A stretch of 14,589 nucleotides of DNA from Chthoniobacteraceae bacterium. Its GTDB lineage: Bacteria; Verrucomicrobiota; Verrucomicrobiia; Chthoniobacterales; Chthoniobacteraceae. Under the pieces are notes generated by a model, which was given only the letters and a program-made list of their open reading frames with translations, ran no database searches and was not told the DNA's origin. This document shows positions 1 to 7,769 of the stretch, piece by piece. A program made the translations under genes and the position numbers. The first letter of the stretch is position 1. Each line of letters starts with the position of its first letter. The stretch spans positions 1 to 14,589 of the forward strand of contig CANJYI010000021.1 in NCBI GenBank assembly GCA_947478975.1. Direction: 5' to 3'.

Positions 1-249
1 CTGCGCTGCATGCAGGAGCAGTTCGGGTGCGAGGCGGCCGGGATCCAGGCGCTGCTCAGCCCGTGCATCCGTCCGCCCTTGTATGAGTGGGATTTCGCAG
101 CGGAGATCCGCCGCCAACTTGCCGACGCGGGGGTGGGTTCCATCACGGACTCGGGTGTTTGCACCGGGGCCGCCACCGAGCGCTACTACTCCTACCGGAT
201 GGAGAAAGGGCGCACCGGCCGGATGCTGGCGCTCTTGGCGCTGGGCTGA
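1..249 (+). CDS. pgeF: Peptidoglycan editing factor PgeF / YfiH (polyphenol oxidase) family, C-terminal part
   Basis: This is the last 82 codons of a gene that begins before the window. The reading frame is open from base 1 and ends in TGA. The peptide has the closing motifs of the YfiH/LACC1 fold: S-P-C-I-R-P-P near the start of the visible part (the family's G-P-C-I element), then D-S-G-V-C-T, then E-R-Y-Y-S-Y-R and T-G-R-M near the end. The Cys of the C-T motif belongs to the family's metal site. Relatives are cytoplasmic; they have been described as polyphenol oxidases, purine nucleoside phosphorylases, and an amidase that removes wrongly built peptidoglycan precursors. The first ATG inside the window is not likely to be the real start. 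Its 3' end overlaps the convergent membrane protein gene by 58 bases. The family assignment is firm; the reaction is not certain. Confidence 0.85.
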   Translation: MRCMQEQFGCEAAGIQALLSPCIRPPLYEWDFAAEIRRQLADAGVGSITDSGVCTGAATERYYSYRMEKGRTGRMLALLALG

Positions 250-695
250 GTCTGGACCGATTTTCTCGGGCCGGTGCCGCCCCGCCAAAGCAGCCAGGAC
301 ACCAGCGCGCCCACCGCGTACGCTAGGACGTCCCGCCAGTCGGCGACTCCCTTGTGCAGAAAGCGTGGGAACGCCCATTCAAAAGCGACCGACCACAGGA
401 GCGTCCATTCTCCCACCTCCCAGAGGCTGGGCGGTGAATCATCCCGGCGGAGACCGAGTTTGCGGAACACCAAAAGCAGCGGGGGCAGTGCCGCCGGAAT
501 CAGCAGGCAGTCGTCGAGGTGGTTGCGCAAAAAATGCAGCGAATCTCCGAGCAGCGGCTTCCCACAGAATCTGTTGGCCGCGTAGAGCGCGCAGGCGGTG
601 AGGAAGGTCTTGTCCGCGAGATAGGCAAACCTCGGCGCGGCTGTTGATCCGCTCCGTGCCGGCGTGGCGCAAGGGGGCGCTAGCCGCATGTCCAT
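192..695 (-). CDS. Uncharacterised small membrane protein
   Basis: A predicted protein of about 167 residues with three or four hydrophobic segments: about residues 29-43, 61-82, 94-112 and 120-137. The last is followed by a basic, low-complexity tail of about 30 residues. The central F-L-R-N-H-L-D-D motif (residues 55-62), the D-D-S-P-P-S motif after the second segment, and the E-W residues in the third look like conserved elements of a small membrane family. I cannot name a family or function. The open frame extends to 791, but the start at 695 (or a second ATG at 689) is preferred because the extra upstream residues look non-coding. No strong Shine-Dalgarno sequence is visible at either ATG. 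It is divergent from the beta-helix gene and overlaps the pgeF 3' end. That overlap lies in the low-complexity tail, so the tail may be a recent extension after loss of an earlier stop. Confidence 0.65.
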   Translation of the reverse strand: MDMRLAPPCATPARSGSTAAPRFAYLADKTFLTACALYAANRFCGKPLLGDSLHFLRNHLDDCLLIPAALPPLLLVFRKLGLRRDDSPPSLWEVGEWTLLWSVAFEWAFPRFLHKGVADWRDVLAYAVGALVSWLLWRGGTGPRKSVQTQPSAKSASIRPVRPFSIR

Positions 696-851
696 TGGAT
701 TCCCGTCGCCAAGAGCAAGCCGATGCCGATTCTCAAAAGGTGTTCCACAGGCAGATGGCAACAGAACCGACGCGGGATTGCAAATGCTCACCAGCCGGGT
801 GTTGCAGCAAATTGGGTTTCATTGCCGGCATGCGAAGCGCAAAGTTCTCCG

Positions 852-3464
852 ATGCAAAAACGCACCCTTTTTTCGCTGCTGCTTCTCGCCTCGTCCGGAC
901 TTCAGGCGACTGCCGCAGACTGGTATATTTCTCCGGGCGGCAGCGACCAGTGGACGGGCCGCATTCCTGCCGCAGATGCGGGGCGAAGTGACGGCCCTTT
1001 CGCGACCTTGGAGAAGGCGCGCGGTGCGATTCGTGCGGCGCGTGCGGCGGGGGACTCCGGACCGCAGACCGTGCACGTGCGCGACGGGGTGTACCGTCTC
1101 GCGGATGTTTTTCGTTTGGAAGCCCAGGACTCGGGAAGCGCCGCCGCGCCCGTGGTATGGCGCGCGTTTGAGGGGGAAAAGCCCGTCATCTCCGGGGCCG
1201 TGGCCCTGGAAGGGTGGACCGCGTGGAAGGGCGAGATCCAGCGGGCCCCGCTCGGAGCGGCCGCCAAACTGAAGGGGGGCGTGCGGCAGCTGCTCCTCGG
1301 TGGGGCGCGGCAGACGCTCGCCCGGTATCCCAACGCCGATGCGCAAGACCCGGTGGCCGGCGGGTGGGCTTTTGCGGAAGGTAAAGCTTGGCCCATGTAC
1401 GCCGATATTCCGGGCGAGGACAAACGCACTTTGGAGGTCAAGGCTGGGGACTGGCGCGCCTGGGCAAAGCCGGCACAGGTCGAGCTGACCGTCTTCCCGC
1501 GCTTCAACTGGTGGAACAGCCGCGCACGGGTGCACTCCGTGGATCCGGAGACCCGCAAAATCACGCTGGAGTCGGACTGCTCCTACGCCATCCGGACGGG
1601 GGACCGCTACTTCTTCCAGAATGCTCTGGAGGAACTGGATGCGCCCGGAGAGTGGTACGCTGACGCTGAGGAAGGGATGCTGTATTTTTGGCCGCCTGCC
1701 GGGCACAGCGCCTCCGAGGCCAGCGCCGTGGTCGCGCCGGGGTTGGTACGAGTGGAAGCTGGCGCACATGACATTGTCTGGCGCGGTTTTGTTTTCGAGG
1801 GTGCCAACGGCTCGGCGGTAAGTTTCACCGAAACGGAACGGTGCGTCTTTGAGCACAACTGGGTGCGCGCCGTCGGCGAATGGGGTGGGGGAGGTGTGAG
1901 CGTTTCCAAGGGGCGCGACAACCGGGTGCGCCGCAACACGATTGAAAACGTCGGTAACACGGGCGTCTCTTTAAGTGGCGGGGATTTGGCCACGCTGACT
2001 CCCTCGGGAAACGTGGCCGAGCACAACCACATCCACCACTTTGGAATCTACTTCAAACAGGGGGTCGGTGTTTCCTTGAGCGGCGTGGGCAGCCAGGCCG
2101 TACACAATCACATCCACGACGGCCCGCGGTTCGGCGTCATGCACTCGGGAAATAGGCACGACATCAGTTACAACCACATCCACGACGTCTGCCTCGAAAC
2201 CGAGGACACCGGCGCAATCTACAGCGGAGGGCGCGACTGGACTACTCCGCGAGGGACTATCATCTCCTACAACTTTATCCACGACATTCCCGGCTTCAGC
2301 ATGCACAACGGCAAGGCCGTGACTCCGAACTTCGCCTGGGGCGTCTATCTTGACGACAACTCCGGCGGAGCGGACGTCATTGGCAACATCATCGCCCGGT
2401 GCGGACGGGGCGGACTGCACGCTCACGGCGCGCGGGATTGCGTGGTCCAGAACAACGTGTTTTACGGAAACAAGGACTGGCAGGTGGACTTCCACGGCTG
2501 GAGCACCGAGCAGACCTACTGGGAGAAACACATGCCCTCGATGGTCAAGGGGTACGAGTCGGTGGTGAACCAGCCCGCCTGGAAGCAAATGCGGGGTATG
2601 GATTTGCACCCCACCAAGATTGCGCTGCCCAGCGGCCTGACCATGCGCGGCAACCGGTTTGAGCGCAACGTGGTCGTCTCCGCAACGGCGGAGGTTCCCG
2701 TGGTCAGCCTTTTGCGCGTCCCGTTTTCCCACAACGTTTTTGACTCCAATTTGTACTGGGCCCCGGGGGGAGTCGTGCGCACCGGCTTCCAGAGCGCCGG
2801 CTCTGTGGACGCGACGGATCTGCTGGGACCGTGGAGTGGCGCGGAGGAGGCTTTGCCGGCTGGTTGGCGCCTCATTACCAAGCCCGCGGGCCAGCCGCTC
2901 GCACAGCTCAAGCGCAAGGACGCCGGAATGGTGTTCCAGATTTCCTGCGAGGGGGCTGCAGGCAACACCAAGGTTTCGCCGCTGTATGCCGGCCCGAGCA
3001 TTTCCCTTGAACCCGGTGCCAGCTACCGGCTGCGGACACGCCTGCGCACAAGCGTTCCCGGCAAGGCCGAGCTGGCGATCCAGTCCTACGTGACGGGCGT
3101 CTATTTTTGGATGAGCCCCAAGAGCTCTGTTCAGGTCGGTACCCAATGGAAGGACCACGAGGTGATCTTTGAGGTGCCCGCTCCCGGCAAGCCCGGCTGG
3201 AACGAGCAGATGAGCAAGTTCTCAGCGCGGCTCGGCTGGCGCTGCGACAACGGCACGCTGGAGGTCGCCGATTTGCAGCTCCAACGCGTCACGCCCAAGT
3301 CCGAGATCGACGCGCTGCGCGAGCAGGGCGCGGACGCCCGCTCCCTTGTGGCCGATCCCCTCTGGGAGGACGCCGGACGCTTTACGCTGCGCAAGGATTC
3401 TCCCGCCTGGGCGCTTGGTTTTGAGCGGATTCCCGTCGAACGCATCGGCCCCCAATCCGAGTAG
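852..3464 (+). CDS. Secreted right-handed parallel beta-helix protein (pectate-lyase-like fold, possible glycosidase or lyase)
   Basis: An 870-residue protein. The ATG at 852 is chosen because a Sec signal peptide follows directly: M-Q-K-R, then a leucine-rich core, then cleavage near A-T-A-A|D (about residue 22). The open frame runs further upstream (to 723), but those residues would hide the signal. The mature N-terminus begins Y-I-S-P-G-G-S and continues P-F-A-T-L-E-K-A-R, the standard opening of beta-helix proteins found in carbohydrate-degradation loci. Residues about 310-630 carry repeated N-H-I-H-D / N-F-I-H-D turns (at least four), the rungs of the helix. Residues about 665-830 look like a jelly-roll carbohydrate-binding module. 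The end, R-F-T-L-R-K-D-S-P-A-W, is the usual closing element of such proteins. The fold resembles GH141 and polysaccharide lyases, but no catalytic residues can be assigned and the substrate is unknown. The last 139 bases are repeated at 10246-10384. Confidence 0.85.
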   Translation: MQKRTLFSLLLLASSGLQATAADWYISPGGSDQWTGRIPAADAGRSDGPFATLEKARGAIRAARAAGDSGPQTVHVRDGVYRLADVFRLEAQDSGSAAAPVVWRAFEGEKPVISGAVALEGWTAWKGEIQRAPLGAAAKLKGGVRQLLLGGARQTLARYPNADAQDPVAGGWAFAEGKAWPMYADIPGEDKRTLEVKAGDWRAWAKPAQVELTVFPRFNWWNSRARVHSVDPETRKITLESDCSYAIRTGDRYFFQNALEELDAPGEWYADAEEGMLYFWPPAGHSASEASAVVAPGLVRVEAGAHDIVWRGFVFEGANGSAVSFTETERCVFEHNWVRAVGEWGGGGVSVSKGRDNRVRRNTIENVGNTGVSLSGGDLATLTPSGNVAEHNHIHHFGIYFKQGVGVSLSGVGSQAVHNHIHDGPRFGVMHSGNRHDISYNHIHDVCLETEDTGAIYSGGRDWTTPRGTIISYNFIHDIPGFSMHNGKAVTPNFAWGVYLDDNSGGADVIGNIIARCGRGGLHAHGARDCVVQNNVFYGNKDWQVDFHGWSTEQTYWEKHMPSMVKGYESVVNQPAWKQMRGMDLHPTKIALPSGLTMRGNRFERNVVVSATAEVPVVSLLRVPFSHNVFDSNLYWAPGGVVRTGFQSAGSVDATDLLGPWSGAEEALPAGWRLITKPAGQPLAQLKRKDAGMVFQISCEGAAGNTKVSPLYAGPSISLEPGASYRLRTRLRTSVPGKAELAIQSYVTGVYFWMSPKSSVQVGTQWKDHEVIFEVPAPGKPGWNEQMSKFSARLGWRCDNGTLEVADLQLQRVTPKSEIDALREQGADARSLVADPLWEDAGRFTLRKDSPAWALGFERIPVERIGPQSE
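3326..3464 (+). repeat. Direct repeat, left copy (3' end of the beta-helix gene)
   Basis: The last 139 bases of the intact beta-helix gene match 10246-10384 in the same orientation without gaps. Hand alignment gives about 119 identical positions of 139 (86%), and the last 79 bases differ at only about 7 positions. A weaker match (about 22 of 29, after a 10-base length difference) continues downstream, pairing 3471-3499 with 10401-10429. In the second copy that stretch holds the 3' end of the WD40 gene. On the minus strand the left copy reads T-A-A-R-stop where the WD40 protein ends T-A-A-A-K-stop. Confidence 0.85.
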
Positions 3465-3946
3465 CGACCCGGCGCGCCGCCCTCACCTGGCAGCCGTCGC
3501 TCAGTACCCGAGGCCCGTCCCGAGTCGGTTCCTCTCTGTTTTCGGTGGAAGTCATCCACAGATGGCTGTGATTTGCACAGATGTTTTTATGGCTTACCCT
3601 CCCGAGCTGGGGCGCCTGCAGCAGTGAAAACGTAAGAGGGTCTGTGCACTGCTGTTTAAAACCAAGGTGGGACGCCAAAACTCGCGGACCTTCAGCGCAG
3701 CATCAAAAGATGGTGTTTTGCCACCCAACTTAGGATGAGCGGCGTCTGCCCAGCCCCATCGGTGCAGATGCTGAGACCTCACGGAGAGGAAATGGTCTGT
3801 AAACTCTGTTTTTATGAGGATAACAAGTTGGTGGATAGGGTGTAAGCTAATCGTCTTCACACGAGACCACCCCGGAGAATGCCAGTCCAGCGGGAAATAC
3901 TCGCGCATCGCGCCAAACAAAATGGAGGGGCCGGGGTCTAGTAATT
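3465..3946. other. Gene-free region between the beta-helix gene and the IclR operon
   Basis: About 480 bases with no convincing gene. The first 35 or so resemble a decayed 3' end of the WD40 gene on the minus strand. From about 3540 the sequence is visibly richer in A and T than the coding DNA on either side, as expected for a promoter region serving the IclR operon. I could not settle on a -35/-10 pair. A frame on the minus strand (3594-3980) is open for 128 codons, but its product is compositionally odd and matches no family I know. Confidence 0.5.
3619..3654. repeat. Inverted repeat with 8-bp perfect arms
   Basis: CAGCAGTG at 3619-3626 is followed by CACTGCTG at 3647-3654, a perfect 8-bp inverted repeat with a 20-base loop; TTTAAAA comes right after. 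It lies 155 bases after the beta-helix stop codon and about 290 bases before the IclR start. It could be a weak terminator or a protein-binding site. The loop is long and no clear U-tract follows, so neither reading is secure. Confidence 0.3.
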
Positions 3947-4762
3947 GTGACGCCTGCAGAACATGTTCCAAATACGGCACGGTGCCATTCCAAAAACGAG
4001 CCTTCCGCCCGCATTGAAGCCCCGGCCCTAGACCGGGGTCTGGCGGTTTTGGAGGCGCTGGACGCCCGGCCCGGAGGAATGAGTCTCTCGGAGATCAGCC
4101 GCAGCATTGGCAGTCCAAAGAATTCGACCTCGCGTCTTTTGCAGACCTTGGTGGTGCGCGGGTATGTCGAGCGCGACGCGACAACGCTGCTTATTCGGTT
4201 GACGGGTAAGCTGCTGCGTTTGGGACACCCTCGCGTGGCACGGAAGAGCCTGGTGGAATGTGCGCTTGAGCCGATGCGAGGTCTGCGGGACAGCGTGGGG
4301 GAGACTGTTCAGCTTGGGATCGCGACGGGGGACGAAGGGGTCATCATTGAGCAGGTGGAGAGCCGGGCCGCCGCTCGGATTTGCGTTGAGATTGGCTTGC
4401 GTTTCGGGCTCTACAACAATGCCCCTGGGAAAATATTGCTCGCATTTCAGACCGAGAAGGAACGCGAAAGGGTGATCGACGGGCTGCACCTGGAGCGTTT
4501 CACCGAGCGCACGATCACGACAAAAGAGGCGCTACGCCGGGAGTGCAAATGCGTGGTGGAGCAGGGGTACAGCACGGATTGGGGCGAGGCGGACGAGGGC
4601 ATTCATTGCGTCGCCGCGCCGGTATTTGACCGGCCGAACCATTTGCTGGCCACGGTTTGGGTCTCGGCGATTGCACGGCGGATGCCAAAGACGTGTTTTG
4701 ACACGGTCGCAGTGGAGGTGCTGCACGCAGCGCGGGAAATAGAAAGGAGGCTGGTTGCATGA
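3947..4762 (+). CDS. IclR-family transcriptional regulator
   Basis: A 271-residue cytoplasmic DNA-binding protein of normal IclR length. Residues about 27-80 form the winged helix-turn-helix: A-L-D-R-G-L-A-V-L-E-A-L at the start, L-S-E-I-S-R-S-I-G as the first HTH helix, then S-T-S-R-L-L-Q-T-L as the recognition helix and G-Y-V-E-R in the wing. Residues about 95-265 form the effector-binding domain, with the G-E-T-V-Q-L-G strand, the N-N-A-P-G-K-I-L-L-A-F segment and the G-Y-S-T-D-W-G-E-A-D-E-G-I segment typical of the family. The start is the GTG at 3947, the only usable start codon in this frame after the upstream stop at 3848. A GGAGGGG run lies at 3924-3930, 16 bases away, farther than usual. 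The stop overlaps the next gene's ATG by four bases, so regulator and cytochrome gene are translated together. The effector is unknown; sugar acids and aromatics are common for this family. Confidence 0.92.
   Translation: MTPAEHVPNTARCHSKNEPSARIEAPALDRGLAVLEALDARPGGMSLSEISRSIGSPKNSTSRLLQTLVVRGYVERDATTLLIRLTGKLLRLGHPRVARKSLVECALEPMRGLRDSVGETVQLGIATGDEGVIIEQVESRAAARICVEIGLRFGLYNNAPGKILLAFQTEKERERVIDGLHLERFTERTITTKEALRRECKCVVEQGYSTDWGEADEGIHCVAAPVFDRPNHLLATVWVSAIARRMPKTCFDTVAVEVLHAAREIERRLVA
3959..3968. promoter_or_regulatory. Candidate operator: perfect 10-bp palindrome GAACATGTTC
   Basis: A perfect GAACATGTTC palindrome lies 12 bases after the first base of the IclR GTG start. IclR-family proteins generally bind short palindromes near their own promoters and often repress themselves. 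The position inside the coding sequence is unusual, and one 10-bp palindrome could be chance. This is a suggestion only. Confidence 0.25.
4744..4750 (+). promoter_or_regulatory. Ribosome binding site (AAGGAGG) of the PSCyt1-DUF1549-DUF1553 gene
   Basis: A near-perfect Shine-Dalgarno sequence lies inside the end of the IclR gene, 8 bases before the ATG at 4759. It fixes that start and supports translational coupling across the ATGA overlap. Confidence 0.85.
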
Positions 4763-7758
4763 AGACGTTGTTTTTGAAGGCAGGGGAATGGATTCGGGCA
4801 GCATTCCCCTGGCAGCCAATCCGTTTTCTTTCTGTTTTGCTGGCGCTGAACGTCAGCGCTCCGGCAGAAGACTACTTCCTCTCGAAAATCGAGCCTCTCT
4901 TGAGGCAGCGCTGCTACGAGTGCCATTCGCATGAGAAGAAGATGAAGGGCGGCCTCACGCTCGACTCGAAGAGTGGCTGGGAACAGGGGGGCGACTCGGG
5001 GCCGGCACTTGTGGTCGGGAAACCGGAGGAGAGCCTGCTTGTCAGGATGGTCCGCTGGGCGGATGAGGAACATCAGATGCCGCCAAAGGAGAAACTGGCT
5101 CCGGCGGAGATTGCGTTAATGGAGGAGTGGGTGAGGCGGGGTGCGCCAGACCCACGCGTCGCCGCAACCAGTCGCCCCACAGGGGTTGATTGGTGGTCAC
5201 TCAAGCCGCTACCAGCGAAGGGTGCTTTGCAAACGCCTCAGGCGACTGAAGACCGCCTTTCCTCAAATCCGGTGGACGCCTTCATCCGTGCACGTCTCGC
5301 CGAGAGGAGGATCGAACCTTCTCCGGAGGCGGATCGGCGCACGTTGCTTCGGCGCGTCATGTTTGACCTGCACGGGCTGCCTCCATCGCCGGCGGAGGTG
5401 GAGGCGTTTGCGAAGGATCCGGACCCGAACGCTTATGGGAAGCTGGTGGATCGCCTCTTGGAGTCTCCGCGTTACGGCGAACGTTGGGCGCGGCACTGGC
5501 TGGATACGATCCACTTCGCCGAGACACACGGCTGCGGTCACGACCTGCCGCGGGAGCATGCGTGGCGCTACCGCGACTACGTCATCACCGCGCTGAACGA
5601 GGACAAACCCTGGCCGCGCTTCATCCGGGAGCAGCTCGCGGCGGATGTGTTGTTTCCCGAAGAGCCACAGCTCATCGCGGCGCTCGGCTTTCTCGGCGCG
5701 GGCGTCTTTGATCACAGCGCCTACCAAACCGCGCCGACGAACTTTGACTACCTCGACCGCGACGACCTTGTGACGCAGACGATGGGCGCCTTTGCCAGCA
5801 CCACGGCGAACTGCGCCCGCTGCCATGCGCACAAGTTCGATCCCATCTCGCAGGACGACTATTACGCGCTGCAGGCGGTGTTCGCGGGTATCATCGAGGG
5901 CGACATTCCTTTCGACGAGGACAGGGCGCTCGCGCAGTCGCGAAAGCGCTGGAAAACGCTGCTCACCGCCGCCGACACGAAGGACAGGGCCGCGCTCCTC
6001 ACGCTGGAAAACGCCACGCTGGTCGACGTATGGGAAAAGACTCAGGGCCCGCCGGTGAACTGGAGCCCGCTTGGCTACGAGAGCTTTGTCAGTGCTGAGG
6101 GATCCGGGCTCAAGCGCACCGGTGAGACGATTCTGGCTGCCGGTGCCAAGCCGGACAAGGACTCCTACATTATCACCAGCAGCGTGCCCCTCGCCAAGAT
6201 CACCGCGCTGCGCCTCGACGTGCTGGTGGACCCGTCGTTGCCAATGAAGGGCCCGGGCCGGCAGGACAAGGGCAACCTCACCCTCAGCGAGCTGGAGGCG
6301 CAGCTTTTCGATCCCGGTGCCGCGCAGCCGGTGAAGCTGAAGTTCACCCGCGCCACGGCGGACTTCGACCAGCAGGGCTGGACCGCAGCAATGGCGATTG
6401 ATGGCAATCCCGCCACCGGCTGGGGCATCCATCCGGCCATCGGCGTTTCGCACCATGCCGTGTTTGAACTGGCGGAAGCCATCACCGTGAAGCCCGGCGC
6501 TAAGCTCACTCTCACTTTGAAGCAGATCTCGGGAAAATCCCACCTCATCGGCTCCTTTAAGCTGTCTGCGACCGATGAACCCGCCGTGCGCGCCGCCGCC
6601 ATGCCTATGCCGGCGCAGGAGGCGCTTACGCTTTCGCCTGACAAACGCAGCGAGCCGCAGCGACTCGCCCTCGCCGCCCATGCGCTGCGTGTCATCGCCA
6701 GCAATGAGCTTGCCAAACTGCCCGCGCCCGCCCAGGTCTATGCCGCAGCGAGGACGGCCGATGTGCTGCTCGCCGTGGGCAAAGGCACGCCAACCACCAT
6801 CGCGAAACCAAAGGCAGTGCAGGTCTTGAAGCGCGGCGATTTCGACAAGCCGATGAAGGAGGCCGTGAGCGGCGCACTGAGCGCGATCGAGACCCTGCCC
6901 TCCCGGTTTGATATACCGCAGGCCACGGAGGAAGGCTCGCGCCGTGCCGCGCTGGCCGACTGGCTCGCCGATGAAAAGAACCCACTCACGTGGCGCAGCA
7001 TTGCCAACCGCGTCTGGCACTATCATTTCGGCCGCGGGCTGAGCGATACGCCGAACGACTTTGGCCGCATGGGTGGCACGCCGTCGCATCCCGAGCTTCT
7101 CGACTGGCTGGCCTGCGAGCTGCGCGATCACGGCGGCTCGCTGAAGCATCTCCACCGCCTCATCGTCACCAGCGCCCCCTACCGCCAAACCAGCGCGGAC
7201 CGCGAGGATGCGGCGAAAATTGACTCCGACAACCGGTTCCTCTGGCGCATGAACCGCCTGCGCCTCGATGCGGACAGCTACCGCGACTTCGTACTCGCTG
7301 CCTCCGACCGTCTTGATCCATCCCTCGGAGGCCCGAGCGTGCGGCAGTTTGTCACCGGCCCGCCTGTGCAGCTCACGCCGACGCTGAATTACGAGGCGTA
7401 CGACTGGTCCACGCTGCCGAAACATCGGCGAAGCATCTACCGCTTCGTCTGGCGCGGCGTGCCCGATCCCTTCATGGACACGCTCGACTTTCCCGATCTC
7501 GGATTGCTCGCCCCGAGCCGCAGCTTCTCCGCGTCCTCACTGCAATCCCTCGCGCTCTACAACAACAGTTTCGTCCTGCACTTCAGCAGCGAGTTGGCCA
7601 AACAAATCACCACACCCACCGATGCCATCCGCCGCATCCTGCTGCGCGAGCCGACCGCGGATGAACTCCGCGACTTCACCGCGTATGCGCAGAAAAACGG
7701 CCTGGCCGCGCTCTGCCGCGTGCTCATCAACACCAATGAGTTCCTGTTTGTGAATTGA
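4759..7758 (+). CDS. PSCyt1-DUF1549-DUF1553 (PSD1) surface cytochrome-like protein
   Basis: A 999-residue exported protein. A long N-terminal signal sequence (hydrophobic core about residues 22-34, A-P-A-E cleavage region) precedes the planctomycete cytochrome C domain (about 40-135). Its heme c site is C52-Y-E-C-H56, and the family's M-P-P-K element comes later. DUF1549 covers about residues 172-385 and includes a second C-A-R-C-H site (352-356) followed by H-K-F-D-P-I. A discoidin-like region follows at about 480-607, marked by A-I-D-G-N-P-A-T-G-W-G. DUF1553 fills about 727-985 (N-R-V-W-H-Y-H-F-G-R-G-L) and ends in N-T-N-E-F-L-F-V-N, the usual family C-terminus. The length fits the long form of the family. 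Such proteins are abundant in PVC bacteria, but no reaction is proven; redox or electron-transfer work outside the cytoplasm is inferred from the heme motifs. It is the second gene of the IclR operon. Confidence 0.93.
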   Translation: MKTLFLKAGEWIRAAFPWQPIRFLSVLLALNVSAPAEDYFLSKIEPLLRQRCYECHSHEKKMKGGLTLDSKSGWEQGGDSGPALVVGKPEESLLVRMVRWADEEHQMPPKEKLAPAEIALMEEWVRRGAPDPRVAATSRPTGVDWWSLKPLPAKGALQTPQATEDRLSSNPVDAFIRARLAERRIEPSPEADRRTLLRRVMFDLHGLPPSPAEVEAFAKDPDPNAYGKLVDRLLESPRYGERWARHWLDTIHFAETHGCGHDLPREHAWRYRDYVITALNEDKPWPRFIREQLAADVLFPEEPQLIAALGFLGAGVFDHSAYQTAPTNFDYLDRDDLVTQTMGAFASTTANCARCHAHKFDPISQDDYYALQAVFAGIIEGDIPFDEDRALAQSRKRWKTLLTAADTKDRAALLTLENATLVDVWEKTQGPPVNWSPLGYESFVSAEGSGLKRTGETILAAGAKPDKDSYIITSSVPLAKITALRLDVLVDPSLPMKGPGRQDKGNLTLSELEAQLFDPGAAQPVKLKFTRATADFDQQGWTAAMAIDGNPATGWGIHPAIGVSHHAVFELAEAITVKPGAKLTLTLKQISGKSHLIGSFKLSATDEPAVRAAAMPMPAQEALTLSPDKRSEPQRLALAAHALRVIASNELAKLPAPAQVYAAARTADVLLAVGKGTPTTIAKPKAVQVLKRGDFDKPMKEAVSGALSAIETLPSRFDIPQATEEGSRRAALADWLADEKNPLTWRSIANRVWHYHFGRGLSDTPNDFGRMGGTPSHPELLDWLACELRDHGGSLKHLHRLIVTSAPYRQTSADREDAAKIDSDNRFLWRMNRLRLDADSYRDFVLAASDRLDPSLGGPSVRQFVTGPPVQLTPTLNYEAYDWSTLPKHRRSIYRFVWRGVPDPFMDTLDFPDLGLLAPSRSFSASSLQSLALYNNSFVLHFSSELAKQITTPTDAIRRILLREPTADELRDFTAYAQKNGLAALCRVLINTNEFLFVN

Positions 7759-7769
7759 ATCCATTTCTC

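Noticed and set aside
1971..3158. Long antisense frame opposite the beta-helix gene
   Set aside because: The product is valine- and aspartate-rich, mirroring the repeated H-I-H-D codons of the real gene on the other strand.
3470..3479. CGGCGCGCCG palindrome after the beta-helix stop codon as a terminator
   Set aside because: It is a self-complementary GC run without loop or T-run, and it is not conserved in the second repeat copy.
3594..3980. Open frame of 128 codons on the minus strand in the gene-free region
   Set aside because: The product has no recognisable domain, no convincing start signal, and overlaps the IclR start region. It also lies in AT-richer DNA expected to hold promoters.
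3931..4041. Nine-base direct repeat CCGGGGTCT (3931-3939 and 4033-4041) flanking the IclR start
   Set aside because: Short, GC-rich, one copy inside conserved coding sequence; likely chance.
5263..7425. Very long open frame (720 codons) opposite the PSCyt1-DUF1549-DUF1553 gene
   Set aside because: The plus strand encodes clear family motifs through the whole stretch. The antisense product is arginine- and valine-rich, with the composition of a GC-rich shadow frame.
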